Source: Craterilacuibacter sinensis (GTDB lineage Bacteria; Pseudomonadota; Gammaproteobacteria; Burkholderiales; Chromobacteriaceae). From it: a stretch of DNA of 64,000 nucleotides. The DNA is taken from contig NZ_WSSB01000003.1 of the NCBI RefSeq assembly GCF_009831765.1, forward strand, positions 186,001 to 250,000. Direction: 5' to 3'. The notes below the pieces were generated by a model that saw nothing but the letters and a program-made list of their open reading frames with translations, was not told where the DNA came from and did no database searches. Positions 32,301 through 42,075 of the stretch are shown in pieces (the stretch's first letter is position 1; each line of letters begins with the position of its first letter). A program made the position numbers and the translations under genes.

Positions 32301-34685
32301 GTGACCAGGCGTAATACAAAAAAACTAAGCGTAGTACTGGTGTCTTTAGTCTTTGCTTCATCGGCTTGGGCGGGTCTTGGCGGGATTCAGGTCCGCTCCA
32401 GTCTGGGCGAGAGCCTGCGCGCCAATATTGCCTTAAGTGGTGCGGATGCCCAGGATGCCGATAAGCTGCGAGTCAGCCTGGCCAGTCCCGATGCCTTTCG
32501 TGATTTGAATATCGACTATGCGCCCGTGTTGGGTTCTTTGCGCTTTGCCGTGGTCAATCAGGGCGGTAAACCCTATATCCGGGTGATATCTTCGCAAGCC
32601 ATTCATGATCCGTATCTGCGCTTTGTGATCGAAGCGCGTAGTCCTGCCGGTCGCAGTCTGCGTGAATACACTGTTTTACTGGATCCGGCCGATTATCCTT
32701 TGCGTCAGCCCGTGCTGGAGCAGGATCTGCCACTGCTTGCCAAGACTTCTCCACGCGCGGCGCATGCCAAGCCCGTGCAGGCGGGTATGGTAGAGGTGGC
32801 ACCGGGTCAGACGCTGATGTCGCTGGCACGCAACGCGCGTCCAGCCGATGCCAGTTTGAATCAGGCCATGGCTGCGATCTTCAAAGCCAACCCGCACGCG
32901 TTTATTGCCGGTAATCCTGAACGGATGATGGCTGGCGCGCGTCTGGCCATTCCGGGGGCGGCCCGTATCCGGGCGATCAATCCGCTGGAAGCGTCGCGCT
33001 TGTTAGCGGGCGGGGCGGTCGCATCTGAGGTGCCTGCCAGCATCCCGCCAGCCAAGGTCGCGGCAGTGACACCGGCCCCGGCACCAATACCAACCCCGGC
33101 ACCTAAGCTTAAGTCCGTTCCGGATGCAGCCACCTCTGCGCCGGCCAAGCCGCTGACCGAGGTGCAAGCGCCGGTATCGAATCCGACTGTTAAGCTAAGT
33201 GCGCCAGAGTCTGGCGGTCCTGAGGCGGATGCGCGCTTGTCGGTGCTGGAGCAGGAGCTTGAAGCACGCGATCGCACGCTGGCCCAGACGCAAGAGAAAA
33301 TAGTCCAGCTTGAGGCGCGCTTGAAAGCCATGCAGGCTGCCCCAGCCACCACTCAGTTGAATAATCCGGACGAAGACACGACGTCGCTGCTGGATGGCGT
33401 GTTTGCCCAGCTGCCTTTGATCGGTGGCGGGCTAGCGGCTTTGGCGCTGGCTTTGCTTGGCGTGACATGGGTGCGCAAGCGTCGCGAGTCAGGGCGTGTC
33501 GATGCCGCCTTGGCAGGAAGGCCGCTGGGCGCGGCCAGCGCCTTGCAGCATGGCGCTTTGATGCGTACCCAGCAGACCGAAGGCGCGGGCGGCAACTCCT
33601 TCCTGACCGATTTTACCCGTTCCGGCATGGGTTCGATTGATGCGGGCGAGGTGGATCCGGTGGCCGAGGCTGAAGTGTATCTGGCTTATGGTCGTGACCA
33701 GCAGGCCGAAGACATTCTGCTGGATGCCTTGCAAAAAGATCCGACCCGGCATGAGGTCAGGCTTAAATTGCTCGAGATTTACGCCTCGCGTGCTGACAAG
33801 GATACGTTTGAGCACCATGCCCGTGAACTCAAGCTGGCGCAGGATGGCCGGGGTGTCTTGTGGGCCAAGGCCGCAGCATTGGGCTTGGCGCTGGATCCGC
33901 AAAACAGCCTGTATGCAGATGAGTCGTCCAGCGTAGAGGCGCTGGGTGGCGCACCTGCCATGGCGGCGGGGCCGATTGACCTGGATGCCGAGCTGTCTGG
34001 TGTGGCTGATGTCCAGCCCTTGCAGAAAATGGCAGCGGATGTTGACTTTGCCATGCCTGCACCGGCAGCCACCCCCGTGGTGCCGCTTGCAGCCCCATCA
34101 ATGGCTGACCATGATGCGGATGATCCGCTGCGCGCAGCGCTGTTTGGAGATGAACCACCCGCCGTCGAACCGGAGCCGGTCGTCACGCACGACAGCAATA
34201 TGCTGGACTTCGATATGGATGCCATGCTGGGCGGCCTGGGCACACCGGCACCAGCGGTAAAGGCTGTCAGCGAGGCTGAGGCGGAACAGCCGGCTGATCA
34301 TGCCGATAATGGCAATTTGCTGGACTTTGATTTCCAGATGGGGATGCCAGCGTCCGAGCCGACACCTGCGCCGGCACCGCTTGCTGCGGCTGCTGCGGAC
34401 GATTTTGACAGCCTGTTCGAGTTCGATCAGGCCGCCCCCGCTGCAGACGCACGAGGGGATACGGCGTTTGATGCGCTGACGGCTGACCTTGAAGCCGAAT
34501 TTGCGCCGGTGTCGACCGAGGGCATGAGTGTGTCGGATGACCCGCTTTCCACCAAGCTTGACCTTGCCCGTGTCTATCTCGATATGGGGGACAAGGAGGG
34601 CGCGCGCGAAGTGTTGCTGGAACTGCTTGGCGAAACCGAAGGTGCGTTGCGTGACGAAGCCGGGAAACTGCTGGCGACACTATGA
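32301..34685 (+). CDS. fimV: FimV/HubP-like peptidoglycan-binding pole-organising protein
   Basis: A 794-residue inner-membrane protein. A GTG start at 32301 is preferred because GGAAGG (32289-32294) is well spaced from it, while the ATG at 32283 has no ribosome site. It has a signal peptide (ending SSAWA), the FimV N-terminal domain starting GLGGIQVRSSLGESLRANI, and a LysM-like segment around MVEVAPGQTLMSLARNARPA. A Pro/Ala-rich linker, a coiled coil (LEQELEARDRTLAQTQEKI) and one transmembrane helix (about residues 370-390) follow. The long acidic cytoplasmic tail ends in the conserved FimV motif KLDLARVYLDMGDKEGAREV. Family roles are polar localisation, type IV pilus assembly and twitching. 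Confidence 0.93.
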   Translation: MTRRNTKKLSVVLVSLVFASSAWAGLGGIQVRSSLGESLRANIALSGADAQDADKLRVSLASPDAFRDLNIDYAPVLGSLRFAVVNQGGKPYIRVISSQAIHDPYLRFVIEARSPAGRSLREYTVLLDPADYPLRQPVLEQDLPLLAKTSPRAAHAKPVQAGMVEVAPGQTLMSLARNARPADASLNQAMAAIFKANPHAFIAGNPERMMAGARLAIPGAARIRAINPLEASRLLAGGAVASEVPASIPPAKVAAVTPAPAPIPTPAPKLKSVPDAATSAPAKPLTEVQAPVSNPTVKLSAPESGGPEADARLSVLEQELEARDRTLAQTQEKIVQLEARLKAMQAAPATTQLNNPDEDTTSLLDGVFAQLPLIGGGLAALALALLGVTWVRKRRESGRVDAALAGRPLGAASALQHGALMRTQQTEGAGGNSFLTDFTRSGMGSIDAGEVDPVAEAEVYLAYGRDQQAEDILLDALQKDPTRHEVRLKLLEIYASRADKDTFEHHARELKLAQDGRGVLWAKAAALGLALDPQNSLYADESSSVEALGGAPAMAAGPIDLDAELSGVADVQPLQKMAADVDFAMPAPAATPVVPLAAPSMADHDADDPLRAALFGDEPPAVEPEPVVTHDSNMLDFDMDAMLGGLGTPAPAVKAVSEAEAEQPADHADNGNLLDFDFQMGMPASEPTPAPAPLAAAAADDFDSLFEFDQAAPAADARGDTAFDALTADLEAEFAPVSTEGMSVSDDPLSTKLDLARVYLDMGDKEGAREVLLELLGETEGALRDEAGKLLATL

Positions 34686-36397
34686 GCCGTTTGGCGTTTT
34701 CTGAGCTGGCACTGGCTCTGCCGCTGGCATTGGGTGTTTTGGCGGCACCGCTGGCTCAGGCCGGAATGGGCGCGCTTAAGCCTTTATCCGCCCAGGGCGA
34801 ACCCTTGCAGGCAGAAGTCGCGCTGGATCTGCCTGAGGGCGCAGAGGGCGGTGCGGTGCGGCTAGCCGCCCGCCATGACTATCCGCTGTTGCAGCCTTAT
34901 AGCGTTAATGCGTCGCTCTTGCGCTTTGAGATCAACAGCGATGCTAATGGCCGGCCAGTGGTGCAGCTGGCCGGGCCGGCTCTGGCGGGTACTGATGTAC
35001 TGCGTTTTGCCATCGAATATGTCTGGCCGGGCGGGCGCTGGGTGCGCGAATACCGGCTTCATGGCTACAACCTGCCGGCACGGCCGCAGCCGGCAGATGC
35101 CGATCTGTCCAGCCCCTCCCTGCCTTTTATCGACACCCCATCCGATCCGGCGCTAGGGCGTTTGTTCCGCTTGTCAAAACCTGCGCAGGCGCTGGCGCTG
35201 AAAATCGAGTTGCTGGGTGCTTTGGCCAGCGACAAGGCGCGTACGCAGGCGGTTTTCAGCGTGCGCGGGCTTGATGCTGCGGCGCGTACCGTATTGAACG
35301 GGGTTCGCCTTGAAGTGGAGCGGGAGGATGCACAGCATTTTCTGTTGCTGACAAGCCCGCACCCTATGGGGCGTCATGCGCTGTCGTTCGAGCTGGATGC
35401 CGTATTTGAAGGGGCGAAGGCCGGTCGCCGTTATTCTGTCTTGCCGGCGACTGCCGCTGCCCGGCCTTTGCATTATCGCGTAGTTGCCGGGGACAGCGCT
35501 TTTGCGCTGGCGCGACGCTTTTATCCGGCGCGCTCGCCGGACAAGGCGGTACGCGCGCTGCTGGCAGCCAATGCGCAGGCCTTTGTGGCGGGCGATGCAA
35601 ACCGTTTGCGGGCAGGGGCGTTATTGCGCCTGCCTGACATCAGCGCGCGCGCAGCGGCGCCTTCACCGACTGTCGCAGCTAAGCTTGCTCCACCCGCACC
35701 CGCACCCGCACCCGCAGCTGAGCCCGTGGCTGTGACGGCGGACATCGAGGCGCAAGTCGCGGCGGACAAGGTGTTGGCCGAGCACAAGCTTGTACAGCTG
35801 CAACAGGCGCAGGCGCGTCTGGCTGCGCTGGAAAAGGAGGTCGTGCGTCTGTCTGCGCTGTCTTTGCCTGAGGGCAGCGGCGCCGTGGAGGATGCGTCGC
35901 TGGACGAGGAGCTGGCCCGCTGGCTTGCCGGCGGCACAGGCGGCATTGCCGTGATGAGCCTGCTTGCCTGGCAATTGGCGCGCCGTAATCGTGCAAGGCT
36001 GGGCGGGCGCGTGCAGACGGCGGTGCAGGCTGCGCCGCGTCGCCCTGAAGAGCCAGAGCCGGATATTGCCGCTGCGCCGGAGTCGGAGCCTGATGAGCGG
36101 CTGCAGCAGCTGCAGCAACTGGCGTTAAATGGTGAACGTGTCGCTTTTGCTGCGCTGGCGCACCAAGTGCTGGCCGATAGCGCGGGTCAGGGCGAGGAGT
36201 GGGCCGCCGTTGTGCGCATGGGACAGGGGCTGGATCCTGAAAATGCCTTGTACCGCATGGCCGAGCCTGATGTGGCTGCTCCTGAACAGGTCGCACAGAC
36301 CGATTCGGCCGAGCTGGCTTTGGCGCGCCTGTTTGCCGAAATGGGGGAGCGTGACGGGGCTGCAGATCTGGCTCGGGATGTACGTGCAGCGGACTGA
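34682..36397 (+). CDS. Second FimV-like protein
   Basis: A 571-residue shorter relative of FimV made from the next cistron (ATGA overlap). It repeats the same plan: a signal peptide (ending LAQA), an N-terminal domain starting GMGALKPLSAQGEPLQAEVA, and a LysM-like repeat HYRVVAGDSAFALARRFYPA (about residue 265). A Pro-rich linker and coiled coil (LQQAQARLAALEKEVVRLSA), a membrane helix near residue 420 (GGIAVMSLLAWQLARR) and a short acidic cytoplasmic tail ending ELALARLFAEMGERDGAADL, a reduced FimV C-terminal motif, complete it. It probably arose by duplication and may form heteromers with FimV; that is inference. Confidence 0.8.
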   Translation: MSRLAFSELALALPLALGVLAAPLAQAGMGALKPLSAQGEPLQAEVALDLPEGAEGGAVRLAARHDYPLLQPYSVNASLLRFEINSDANGRPVVQLAGPALAGTDVLRFAIEYVWPGGRWVREYRLHGYNLPARPQPADADLSSPSLPFIDTPSDPALGRLFRLSKPAQALALKIELLGALASDKARTQAVFSVRGLDAAARTVLNGVRLEVEREDAQHFLLLTSPHPMGRHALSFELDAVFEGAKAGRRYSVLPATAAARPLHYRVVAGDSAFALARRFYPARSPDKAVRALLAANAQAFVAGDANRLRAGALLRLPDISARAAAPSPTVAAKLAPPAPAPAPAAEPVAVTADIEAQVAADKVLAEHKLVQLQQAQARLAALEKEVVRLSALSLPEGSGAVEDASLDEELARWLAGGTGGIAVMSLLAWQLARRNRARLGGRVQTAVQAAPRRPEEPEPDIAAAPESEPDERLQQLQQLALNGERVAFAALAHQVLADSAGQGEEWAAVVRMGQGLDPENALYRMAEPDVAAPEQVAQTDSAELALARLFAEMGERDGAADLARDVRAAD

Positions 36398-37022
36398 GTG
36401 GTTTTTAGCGCCGGGTGCCTGGTTGTGTGCCTGGCTTGCTCTGGTTTTGCTGCTGGCGGTGATGCCGCCCTTATGGCTGAGCGGTTTGACGGCCGTGCTG
36501 GCGGCAGGCCTGCTCTGGCGGCATCCTGCGCTGCTGCTATCCGTTTTCAAGCGTATGCGTTATCTCTTGCTGTCGCTTTTGCTGCTGATGGGCTGGACGC
36601 TGCCGGGGGACGCTGTCTTTGACAGTCTGTGGGCACCGACCTGGCAAGGCTTGCAAGCCGGTGCAGTGCATGCGATGCGGCTGCTGGTTGCCGTATGGCT
36701 GGTGCGCGCCTTGTGGTTGTCTGCCGGGCGTGAGGCCATGCTCGCCGCGCTGTACCAGCTTTGTGCGCCGCTGGCGCGTCTGGGTTTGCCGGCCAAAACC
36801 CTGGCTTTGCGTCTCTGGCTGACGCTTTACCATGCCGAGCGCCTGATCAGCCTGCCATTTCGCACTTTATTGCAGGAAATGCGCCGCTTGTTGCAGCAGG
36901 GCGTAGCAGCGGTTGGCCCCGATCAGGTAGAGTTGAGACTTTGCCGCTGGCGTAAGCGCGAATATGTTTTTGTGCTGGCTGCATGGCTGATAACAGGATT
37001 GTTAATGAAAGTTTGGGCATGA
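36378..37022 (+). CDS. Membrane protein resembling an ECF T component (CbiQ-like)
   Basis: A 214-residue hydrophobic protein with about five transmembrane helices (from WLCAWLALVLLLAVMPPLWL on). The C-terminal part LGLPAKTLALRLWLTLYHAE is followed by an amphipathic basic helix. This is reminiscent of the CbiQ/EcfT region preceding the Ala-Arg coupling helices, but the ARG motifs themselves are absent. No ATPase or S component is adjacent. The start at 36378 overlaps the FimV-like gene by 20 bp, and the stop overlaps truA (ATGA), so it belongs to the fimV-truA operon. The frame is open further upstream but there overlaps coding sequence. Function unknown. Confidence 0.65.
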   Translation: MYVQRTEWFLAPGAWLCAWLALVLLLAVMPPLWLSGLTAVLAAGLLWRHPALLLSVFKRMRYLLLSLLLLMGWTLPGDAVFDSLWAPTWQGLQAGAVHAMRLLVAVWLVRALWLSAGREAMLAALYQLCAPLARLGLPAKTLALRLWLTLYHAERLISLPFRTLLQEMRRLLQQGVAAVGPDQVELRLCRWRKREYVFVLAAWLITGLLMKVWA

Positions 37023-37807
37023 GAGTGGCGCTGGGCCTCGAATACGATGGCCGTGCCTTTGCCGGCTGGCAGACCCAGCCGCATGGCAATACCGTACAGG
37101 ACAAATTGAACGCCGCGCTAAGCATAATCGCCGGTGAGCCGATTACCACCATTGCCGCCGGCAGAACCGATGCCGGTGTGCACGCGGCGATGCAGGTGGT
37201 GCATTTCGAGACCCGGGCGCAGCGCCCGCTGAACGCGTGGGTGCGCGGCGTGAATGCACACCTGCCGCCTGAAGTGGCGGTTGTGTGGTCACGCGAAGTG
37301 GACGAGGTGTTTCACGCGCGGTTTTCGGCGTTTTCGCGCAGCTACAGTTATTTTCTGCTGTCGCATCCGGTGCGTCCCAGCCTGACGGCAGGCAAGGTAG
37401 GCTGGTATTACGGTGCGCTGGATGTGGAGGCGATGCGGGAAGCGGCACTGCGCTTGATCGGCCGGCATGATTTTTCCAGCTTCCGCGCCGCCGAGTGTCA
37501 GGCCAAGACGCCGGTCAAGGATTTGCAAGTGCTGGATATCAGTGCCAGCGACGGCCTGATTCGTTTCGATTTCAAGGCGGATGCCTTTTTGCACCATATG
37601 GTGCGCAATATCGTCGGCGCGCTGGTGTATGTCGGTAAAGGCAGTCTGGACGCCGACGGTATGAGCGCCCTGTTGCAGGCGGCGGATCGCACCAAGGCAC
37701 CGCCGACCTTCATGCCCGACGGGCTGTACCTGACCGGGGTCGGTTATCCCGAACATTTTTGTCTGCCCAGCGTGCCGGATCCGGCACGGCTGGCTTTGTG
37801 GCGCTAA
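37019..37807 (+). CDS. truA: tRNA pseudouridine(38-40) synthase
   Basis: A 262-residue pseudouridine synthase modifying positions 38-40 of the tRNA anticodon arm. Landmarks are RVALGLEYDGRAFAGWQTQP, the catalytic aspartate in AAGRTDAGVHAAMQVVHF, FHARFSAFSRSYSYF and FLHHMVRNIVGALVYVGKG. The start is set at MRVALGLEYDG (37019), which overlaps the previous stop by 4 bp; a 12-residue in-frame extension is unlikely. trpF follows by 13 bp. Confidence 0.96.
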   Translation: MRVALGLEYDGRAFAGWQTQPHGNTVQDKLNAALSIIAGEPITTIAAGRTDAGVHAAMQVVHFETRAQRPLNAWVRGVNAHLPPEVAVVWSREVDEVFHARFSAFSRSYSYFLLSHPVRPSLTAGKVGWYYGALDVEAMREAALRLIGRHDFSSFRAAECQAKTPVKDLQVLDISASDGLIRFDFKADAFLHHMVRNIVGALVYVGKGSLDADGMSALLQAADRTKAPPTFMPDGLYLTGVGYPEHFCLPSVPDPARLALWR

Positions 37808-37820
37808 GGGGATTTCAGCT

Positions 37821-38444
37821 ATGGCGGTACGCGTGAAAATTTGCGGCATTACCCGCGTGGAAGACGGTGTGGAAGCAGCCCGTCTGGGCGTGGACGCGAT
37901 CGGTCTGGTGTTCTACCCGAAAAGCCCGCGCAATGTGTCGATTGCCCGTGCCGCGGCCATTATTGCCGCGCTGCCGCCTTTTGTCAGTGTGGTCGGCCTG
38001 TTTGTCGATGCCACGCGCGAGTGGGTCGACACGGTACTGGCCGAGTGTGCGCTGGATGTGCTGCAGTTTCATGGCGACGAAAGCCCGGAGTTTTGTGCCA
38101 GTTTCCATCGTCCCTACCTTAAGGCGGTACGGGTGCAGGCCGGCACCGACCTTGCCGCCATGGCCAAACGCTATGCCGGCGCACGTGGACTGCTGACCGA
38201 TGCCTTTGTCGAGGGCGTGCATGGCGGCACCGGCCAGACCTTTGACTGGAGTTTGCTGGCCGAGGATTTGCCGCTGCCGCTGATTCTGTCCGGCGGGCTG
38301 GATGAACACAATATTGCGGCGGCGCTGCGCCAGGTGCATCCGGCTGCGGTGGATGTCTCCAGTGGGGTCGAGAGCGCAAAAGGAATCAAGGACGCTGCCC
38401 GTATGGCAGCCTTCATTTCAGGAGCAAGACATGGATCATTATGA
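37821..38444 (+). CDS. trpF: Phosphoribosylanthranilate isomerase
   Basis: A 207-residue TIM-barrel isomerase of tryptophan synthesis. Landmarks are [12 protein letters not shown] with the catalytic cysteine, [35 protein letters not shown] and the phosphate-binding [12 protein letters not shown] and [15 protein letters not shown]. Its last 14 bp overlap trpB, so the two enzymes are coupled. The order truA-trpF-trpB-trpA-accD is typical of betaproteobacteria. Confidence 0.96.
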   Translation: MAVRVKICGITRVEDGVEAARLGVDAIGLVFYPKSPRNVSIARAAAIIAALPPFVSVVGLFVDATREWVDTVLAECALDVLQFHGDESPEFCASFHRPYLKAVRVQAGTDLAAMAKRYAGARGLLTDAFVEGVHGGTGQTFDWSLLAEDLPLPLILSGGLDEHNIAAALRQVHPAAVDVSSGVESAKGIKDAARMAAFISGARHGSL

Positions 38445-39630
38445 TCTGCCCGATGCGGCAGGCCACTTCGGCCTGCACGGGGGCGTGTATGTGGCAGAAA
38501 CACTGATGGCTGCGCTGGACGAATTGCAGACCGAGTACGCGCGTGCCAAGGCCGACCCGGCATTCTGGGAGGAGTACCACTACGAGCTGGCGCATTATGT
38601 CGGCCGCCCAAGCCCGGTCTATCATGCGCGGCGCTGGTCGGAGGCGCTCGGTGGTGCGCAGATCTGGCTCAAGCGTGAAGACTTGAATCACACCGGTGCG
38701 CACAAGATCAATAATGCCATCGGCCAGGCGCTGCTCGCGCGGCGCATGGGCAAGAAGCGGGTGATCGCCGAAACCGGTGCCGGCCAGCATGGTGTGGCCA
38801 CCGCGACGGTGGCGGCGCGCTACGGCATGGAGTGCGTGGTGTATATGGGCGCCGAGGACATCAAGCGCCAGGCCTCCAATGTGTTCCGCATGAAGCTGCT
38901 GGGCGCGACCGTGGTGCCGGTAGAGTCCGGCTCGAAAACGCTGAAAGATGCGCTGAACGAGGCGATGCGCGACTGGGTGACCAATGTCGATTCGACCTTC
39001 TACATTCTGGGTACTGCCGCCGGCCCGCATCCTTACCCTATGCTGGTGCGCGACTTTGTGTCGGTGATCGGCAATGAAGCCAAGGTGCAGATGCCCGAGG
39101 CCATCGGGCGCCAGCCGGATGTGGTGGTTGCCTGTGTTGGCGGCGGCTCCAATGCTATCGGCATGTTCTACCCGTATATTCCGCTCGAAGGCGTACGTCT
39201 GGTCGGCGTCGAAGCCGGTGGTGACGGGGTTGAAACCGGTCGCCATGCCGCACCTTTGTCGGCCGGCCGTGTCGGTGTATTGCACGGTTTCAAAAGCTAC
39301 CTGATGCAGGATGCTAACGGCCAGATCATCGAAACCCATTCGGTGTCGGCCGGTCTGGATTACCCGGGGGTCGGCCCTGAACACAGCTACTTGAAAGATA
39401 TCGGCCGTGCCGAGTATACCGCCATTACCGATGACGAGGCTTTGGCGGCCTTTCATGATTGCTGCCATCTGGAAGGCATCATTCCGGCGCTTGAGTCCAG
39501 CCATGCGCTGGCCTGGGCGGCCAAGGCTGCGCCAGACATGGACAAGGATCAGGTGATCCTGGTCAACCTGTCCGGTCGTGGCGACAAGGATATCAATACT
39601 GTGGCCGGCCTAGTCGGCATGACGCTGTAA
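38431..39630 (+). CDS. trpB: Tryptophan synthase beta chain
   Basis: A 399-residue PLP enzyme condensing indole with serine. The PLP lysine is in [17 protein letters not shown] (about residue 91), the phosphate-binding loop is [12 protein letters not shown], and [19 protein letters not shown] is also present. The start [18 protein letters not shown] at 38431 follows the ribosome site CAGGAGCAAG, which lies inside trpF. Confidence 0.97.
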   Translation: MDHYDLPDAAGHFGLHGGVYVAETLMAALDELQTEYARAKADPAFWEEYHYELAHYVGRPSPVYHARRWSEALGGAQIWLKREDLNHTGAHKINNAIGQALLARRMGKKRVIAETGAGQHGVATATVAARYGMECVVYMGAEDIKRQASNVFRMKLLGATVVPVESGSKTLKDALNEAMRDWVTNVDSTFYILGTAAGPHPYPMLVRDFVSVIGNEAKVQMPEAIGRQPDVVVACVGGGSNAIGMFYPYIPLEGVRLVGVEAGGDGVETGRHAAPLSAGRVGVLHGFKSYLMQDANGQIIETHSVSAGLDYPGVGPEHSYLKDIGRAEYTAITDDEALAAFHDCCHLEGIIPALESSHALAWAAKAAPDMDKDQVILVNLSGRGDKDINTVAGLVGMTL

Positions 39631-39641
39631 AGGGGAAGTCC

Positions 39642-40430
39642 ATGTCGCGTATTGCTGCATGTTTTGCCAGGCTCTCTGGCGCCAAGGCGCTGATTCCGTT
39701 TATTACCGCCGGCGATCCGAGTCCCGGCCTGACCGTCGAATTGATGCACGGTCTGGTGGACGGCGGTGCCGATATCATCGAACTGGGCGTGCCGTTTTCC
39801 GACCCGATGGCCGATGGTCCGGTGATCCAGAAGGCCTCCGAGCGCGCGCTGGCGCATGGGGTGGGGCTGAAGGATGTACTGGCGATGGTGGCCGAATTCC
39901 GCCAGCACAATGCCGATACCCCGGTCGTGCTGATGGGCTACCTTAATCCGGTCTTCTCCATGGGCTACGCCGAGTTTGCCCGTGCCGCTGCCGAGGCGGG
40001 GGTCGATGGCGTATTGACGGTGGATTGTCCGCCGCAAGAAGCGGGAGAATTGTCGGCGGCGCTGAAAGCGTCGGCACTGGATCCTGTATTCCTGATAGCG
40101 CCAACGACGACGGATGCGCGCGTGGCGGAAATCGCCGCTCATGCCTCCGGCTATGTCTATTATGTGTCGCTGAATGGGGTCACGGGTGCAGGTCATCTGG
40201 ACATTGACGCTGTAGCAGGTAAAATTGCCGCCCTCAGACACCATATCCGTCTGCCTATCGGGGTGGGGTTCGGCATCCGCGATGCCGAGACTGCCCGTGC
40301 GCTGTCGGCAGCTGCCGATGCCATTATCGTAGGTAGTCGTTTGGTGCAGGAAATCGAGGCGGCAACAGAACAGACTGCCAAAGAGCAGTTGACCCGTCTG
40401 GTGGCCTCCCTCAAGGCTGCCATCCGTTAG
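39642..40430 (+). CDS. trpA: Tryptophan synthase alpha chain
   Basis: A 262-residue TIM barrel that splits indole-3-glycerol phosphate and channels indole to TrpB. The catalytic glutamate is in [20 protein letters not shown] and the catalytic aspartate in [13 protein letters not shown]. Phosphate binding is in [12 protein letters not shown] and IIVGSRLV. It begins 11 bp after trpB; accD follows 54 bp later. Confidence 0.97.
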   Translation: MSRIAACFARLSGAKALIPFITAGDPSPGLTVELMHGLVDGGADIIELGVPFSDPMADGPVIQKASERALAHGVGLKDVLAMVAEFRQHNADTPVVLMGYLNPVFSMGYAEFARAAAEAGVDGVLTVDCPPQEAGELSAALKASALDPVFLIAPTTTDARVAEIAAHASGYVYYVSLNGVTGAGHLDIDAVAGKIAALRHHIRLPIGVGFGIRDAETARALSAAADAIIVGSRLVQEIEAATEQTAKEQLTRLVASLKAAIR

Positions 40431-40484
40431 TACACCCGTTCCCGGGGTCCGCAAGGATGCCTGGCCAGACTGTAAGGAATCTCG

Positions 40485-41354
40485 ATGAGCTGGCTCAATA
40501 AGCTCTTGCCACCGAAGATCAAGCGGGAAAGCCGCTCCGACAAGACTTCTTCCGTTCCGGAAGGCTTGTGGAGCAAATGCCCTGCCTGTGAAGCTGTACT
40601 GTATTACACCGATCTGGAGAGCAATCTGCAGGTCTGCCCCAAGTGCAACCACCATAATGCACTGGATGCACGTGCGCGCCTGAACATCCTGCTGGATGAA
40701 GAGGGGCGGCGCGAAATCGGCGCCGAAGTCAAACCGATAGATATCCTCAAGTTCAAGGACAGCAAGAAATATCCCGACCGTCTGGCCGCCTCGCGTGCGG
40801 CTACCGGCGAGGATGATGCGCTGGTGGTGATGCAGGGCAGCATGCTGACCGTACCGGTTGTCGTGGCGGCTTTCGAGTTCCGCTTTATCGGCGGCTCGAT
40901 GGGCTCGGTGGTCGGCGAGCGTTTCGTGCGTGGCGTGCAGGCTGCAGTCGAGGCGCGTACGCCCTTTGTCTGTGTGGCCGCATCCGGTGGCGCACGCATG
41001 CAGGAGGGGCTGAATTCGCTGATGCAGATGGCCAAGACCAGTGCCGCACTGGACTTGCTGACGCAGGCGAAACTGCCGTTTATTTCCATTCTGACCGACC
41101 CGACCATGGGTGGGGTATCGGCTTCATTTGCCTTTTTGGGCGATGTGGTGATTGCCGAACCCAATGCCCTGATCGGCTTCGCCGGCCCGCGCGTGATCGA
41201 GCAGACCGTGCGCGAAACCCTGCCCGAAGGCTTTCAGCGTGCCGAGTTCCTGCTGGAAAAAGGCGCGGTCGACATGATTGTCGACCGGCGCGAACTTAAG
41301 CAGCGTGTGGCGGATCTGGCTACCTTGCTGCTGCGTGAGCCTGCGCTCGTCTGA
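40485..41354 (+). CDS. accD: Acetyl-CoA carboxylase carboxyltransferase subunit beta
   Basis: A 289-residue subunit of the heterotetrameric carboxyltransferase making malonyl-CoA. The N-terminal four-cysteine zinc ribbon is [16 protein letters not shown] followed by [10 protein letters not shown] (about residues 29-57). The crotonase-like core includes [37 protein letters not shown] and [20 protein letters not shown]. The length is standard. A strong terminator follows 24 bp after the stop and ends the usg-fimV-truA-trp-acc block. Confidence 0.97.
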   Translation: MSWLNKLLPPKIKRESRSDKTSSVPEGLWSKCPACEAVLYYTDLESNLQVCPKCNHHNALDARARLNILLDEEGRREIGAEVKPIDILKFKDSKKYPDRLAASRAATGEDDALVVMQGSMLTVPVVVAAFEFRFIGGSMGSVVGERFVRGVQAAVEARTPFVCVAASGGARMQEGLNSLMQMAKTSAALDLLTQAKLPFISILTDPTMGGVSASFAFLGDVVIAEPNALIGFAGPRVIEQTVRETLPEGFQRAEFLLEKGAVDMIVDRRELKQRVADLATLLLREPALV

Positions 41355-41378
41355 GTCTTTGTTGATTTGTACTTCCCG

Positions 41379-41412
41379 CCGCCAGGCTGCAAAGCCTGGC
41401 GGTTTTGTTTTT
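41379..41412 (+). terminator. Rho-independent terminator after accD
   Basis: A perfect 10-bp stem CCGCCAGGCT/AGCCTGGCGG (41379-41388, 41393-41402) with loop GCAA is followed by TTTTGTTTTT. Confidence 0.9.
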
Positions 41413-41442
41413 ATGTGGTCATGAGTTTTGTCTTTGTCATTT

Positions 41443-42075
41443 ATGTTTCGTGTCTGTGTTTTGACCGTGGTGTTGTTCTTCAGTGTCTTTGTGCTGACAA
41501 GGCTGGACTCCAGCCAGGCCAACTGGATCTTGCAAGAGCATGGTCCGGTTGAGGCATTGTCGGCTTTGCTGTACCTGCTGGCGGCCGGTTATTTGCTATG
41601 GGCACGCCCCATCTCGTGGGGTACAGGGTGGCCTGCCGCTTTTGCCCTGCTGCATCTGGCCGTGCGCGAGGCGGGTTTGCGTAGTGCCTTGCTCGGCGGC
41701 AAGGGCACGGAGCTTGCCTATTATCTGGACCCCGCCGTTGTCTGGCCCCTGAAAATCGTGGCCTTGCTGGTGCTGGGCGCGACGCTGTGTACGGTTTTGC
41801 TATTGCTGCGCGCAGTGCCGGCCTTGTTGCGGGCTTTTTTTCATGGCGATGCCGCCGCGTGGTGGCTGGCGCTGGCTTTTGCCTATGGCGCATTTGCCCA
41901 GGTATTTGATAACTGGCACAAGCTGTTCGGGTCCGGCTATTTCGCCTGGCAGTCGTGGTTTTTACCGCTGGAAGAGTTCGGCGAACTCGGTATGGCGCTT
42001 GCGCTATGCTTTGCCGTTATCACTTGGTGCTCTGCACCGCGTACGTTTAGCAGCGAGACGGAAGCCAGGCTATGA
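41443..42075 (+). CDS. Uncharacterised integral membrane protein
   Basis: A 210-residue hydrophobic protein with about five or six predicted helices (the first VCVLTVVLFFSVFVLTRL). The N-terminal loop NWILQEHGPVEALSALLYLL resembles a pattern seen in several unnamed membrane-protein families. The mid-protein acidic/aromatic stretch GKGTELAYYLDPAVVWPLK and the final FLPLEEFGELGMALAL carry conserved-looking glutamates. ATG 41443 is preferred over a TTG at 41428. I do not recognise a function. The stop overlaps the glucosaminidase-like lipoprotein gene (ATGA), so the two are cotranslated. Confidence 0.65.
   Translation: MFRVCVLTVVLFFSVFVLTRLDSSQANWILQEHGPVEALSALLYLLAAGYLLWARPISWGTGWPAAFALLHLAVREAGLRSALLGGKGTELAYYLDPAVVWPLKIVALLVLGATLCTVLLLLRAVPALLRAFFHGDAAAWWLALAFAYGAFAQVFDNWHKLFGSGYFAWQSWFLPLEEFGELGMALALCFAVITWCSAPRTFSSETEARL

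Noticed and set aside
36129-36377. N-terminal extension of the EcfT-like gene
   Set aside because: This part overlaps the second FimV-like gene in another frame and gives a Trp/Arg-rich non-membrane sequence; the start at 36378 is preferred.
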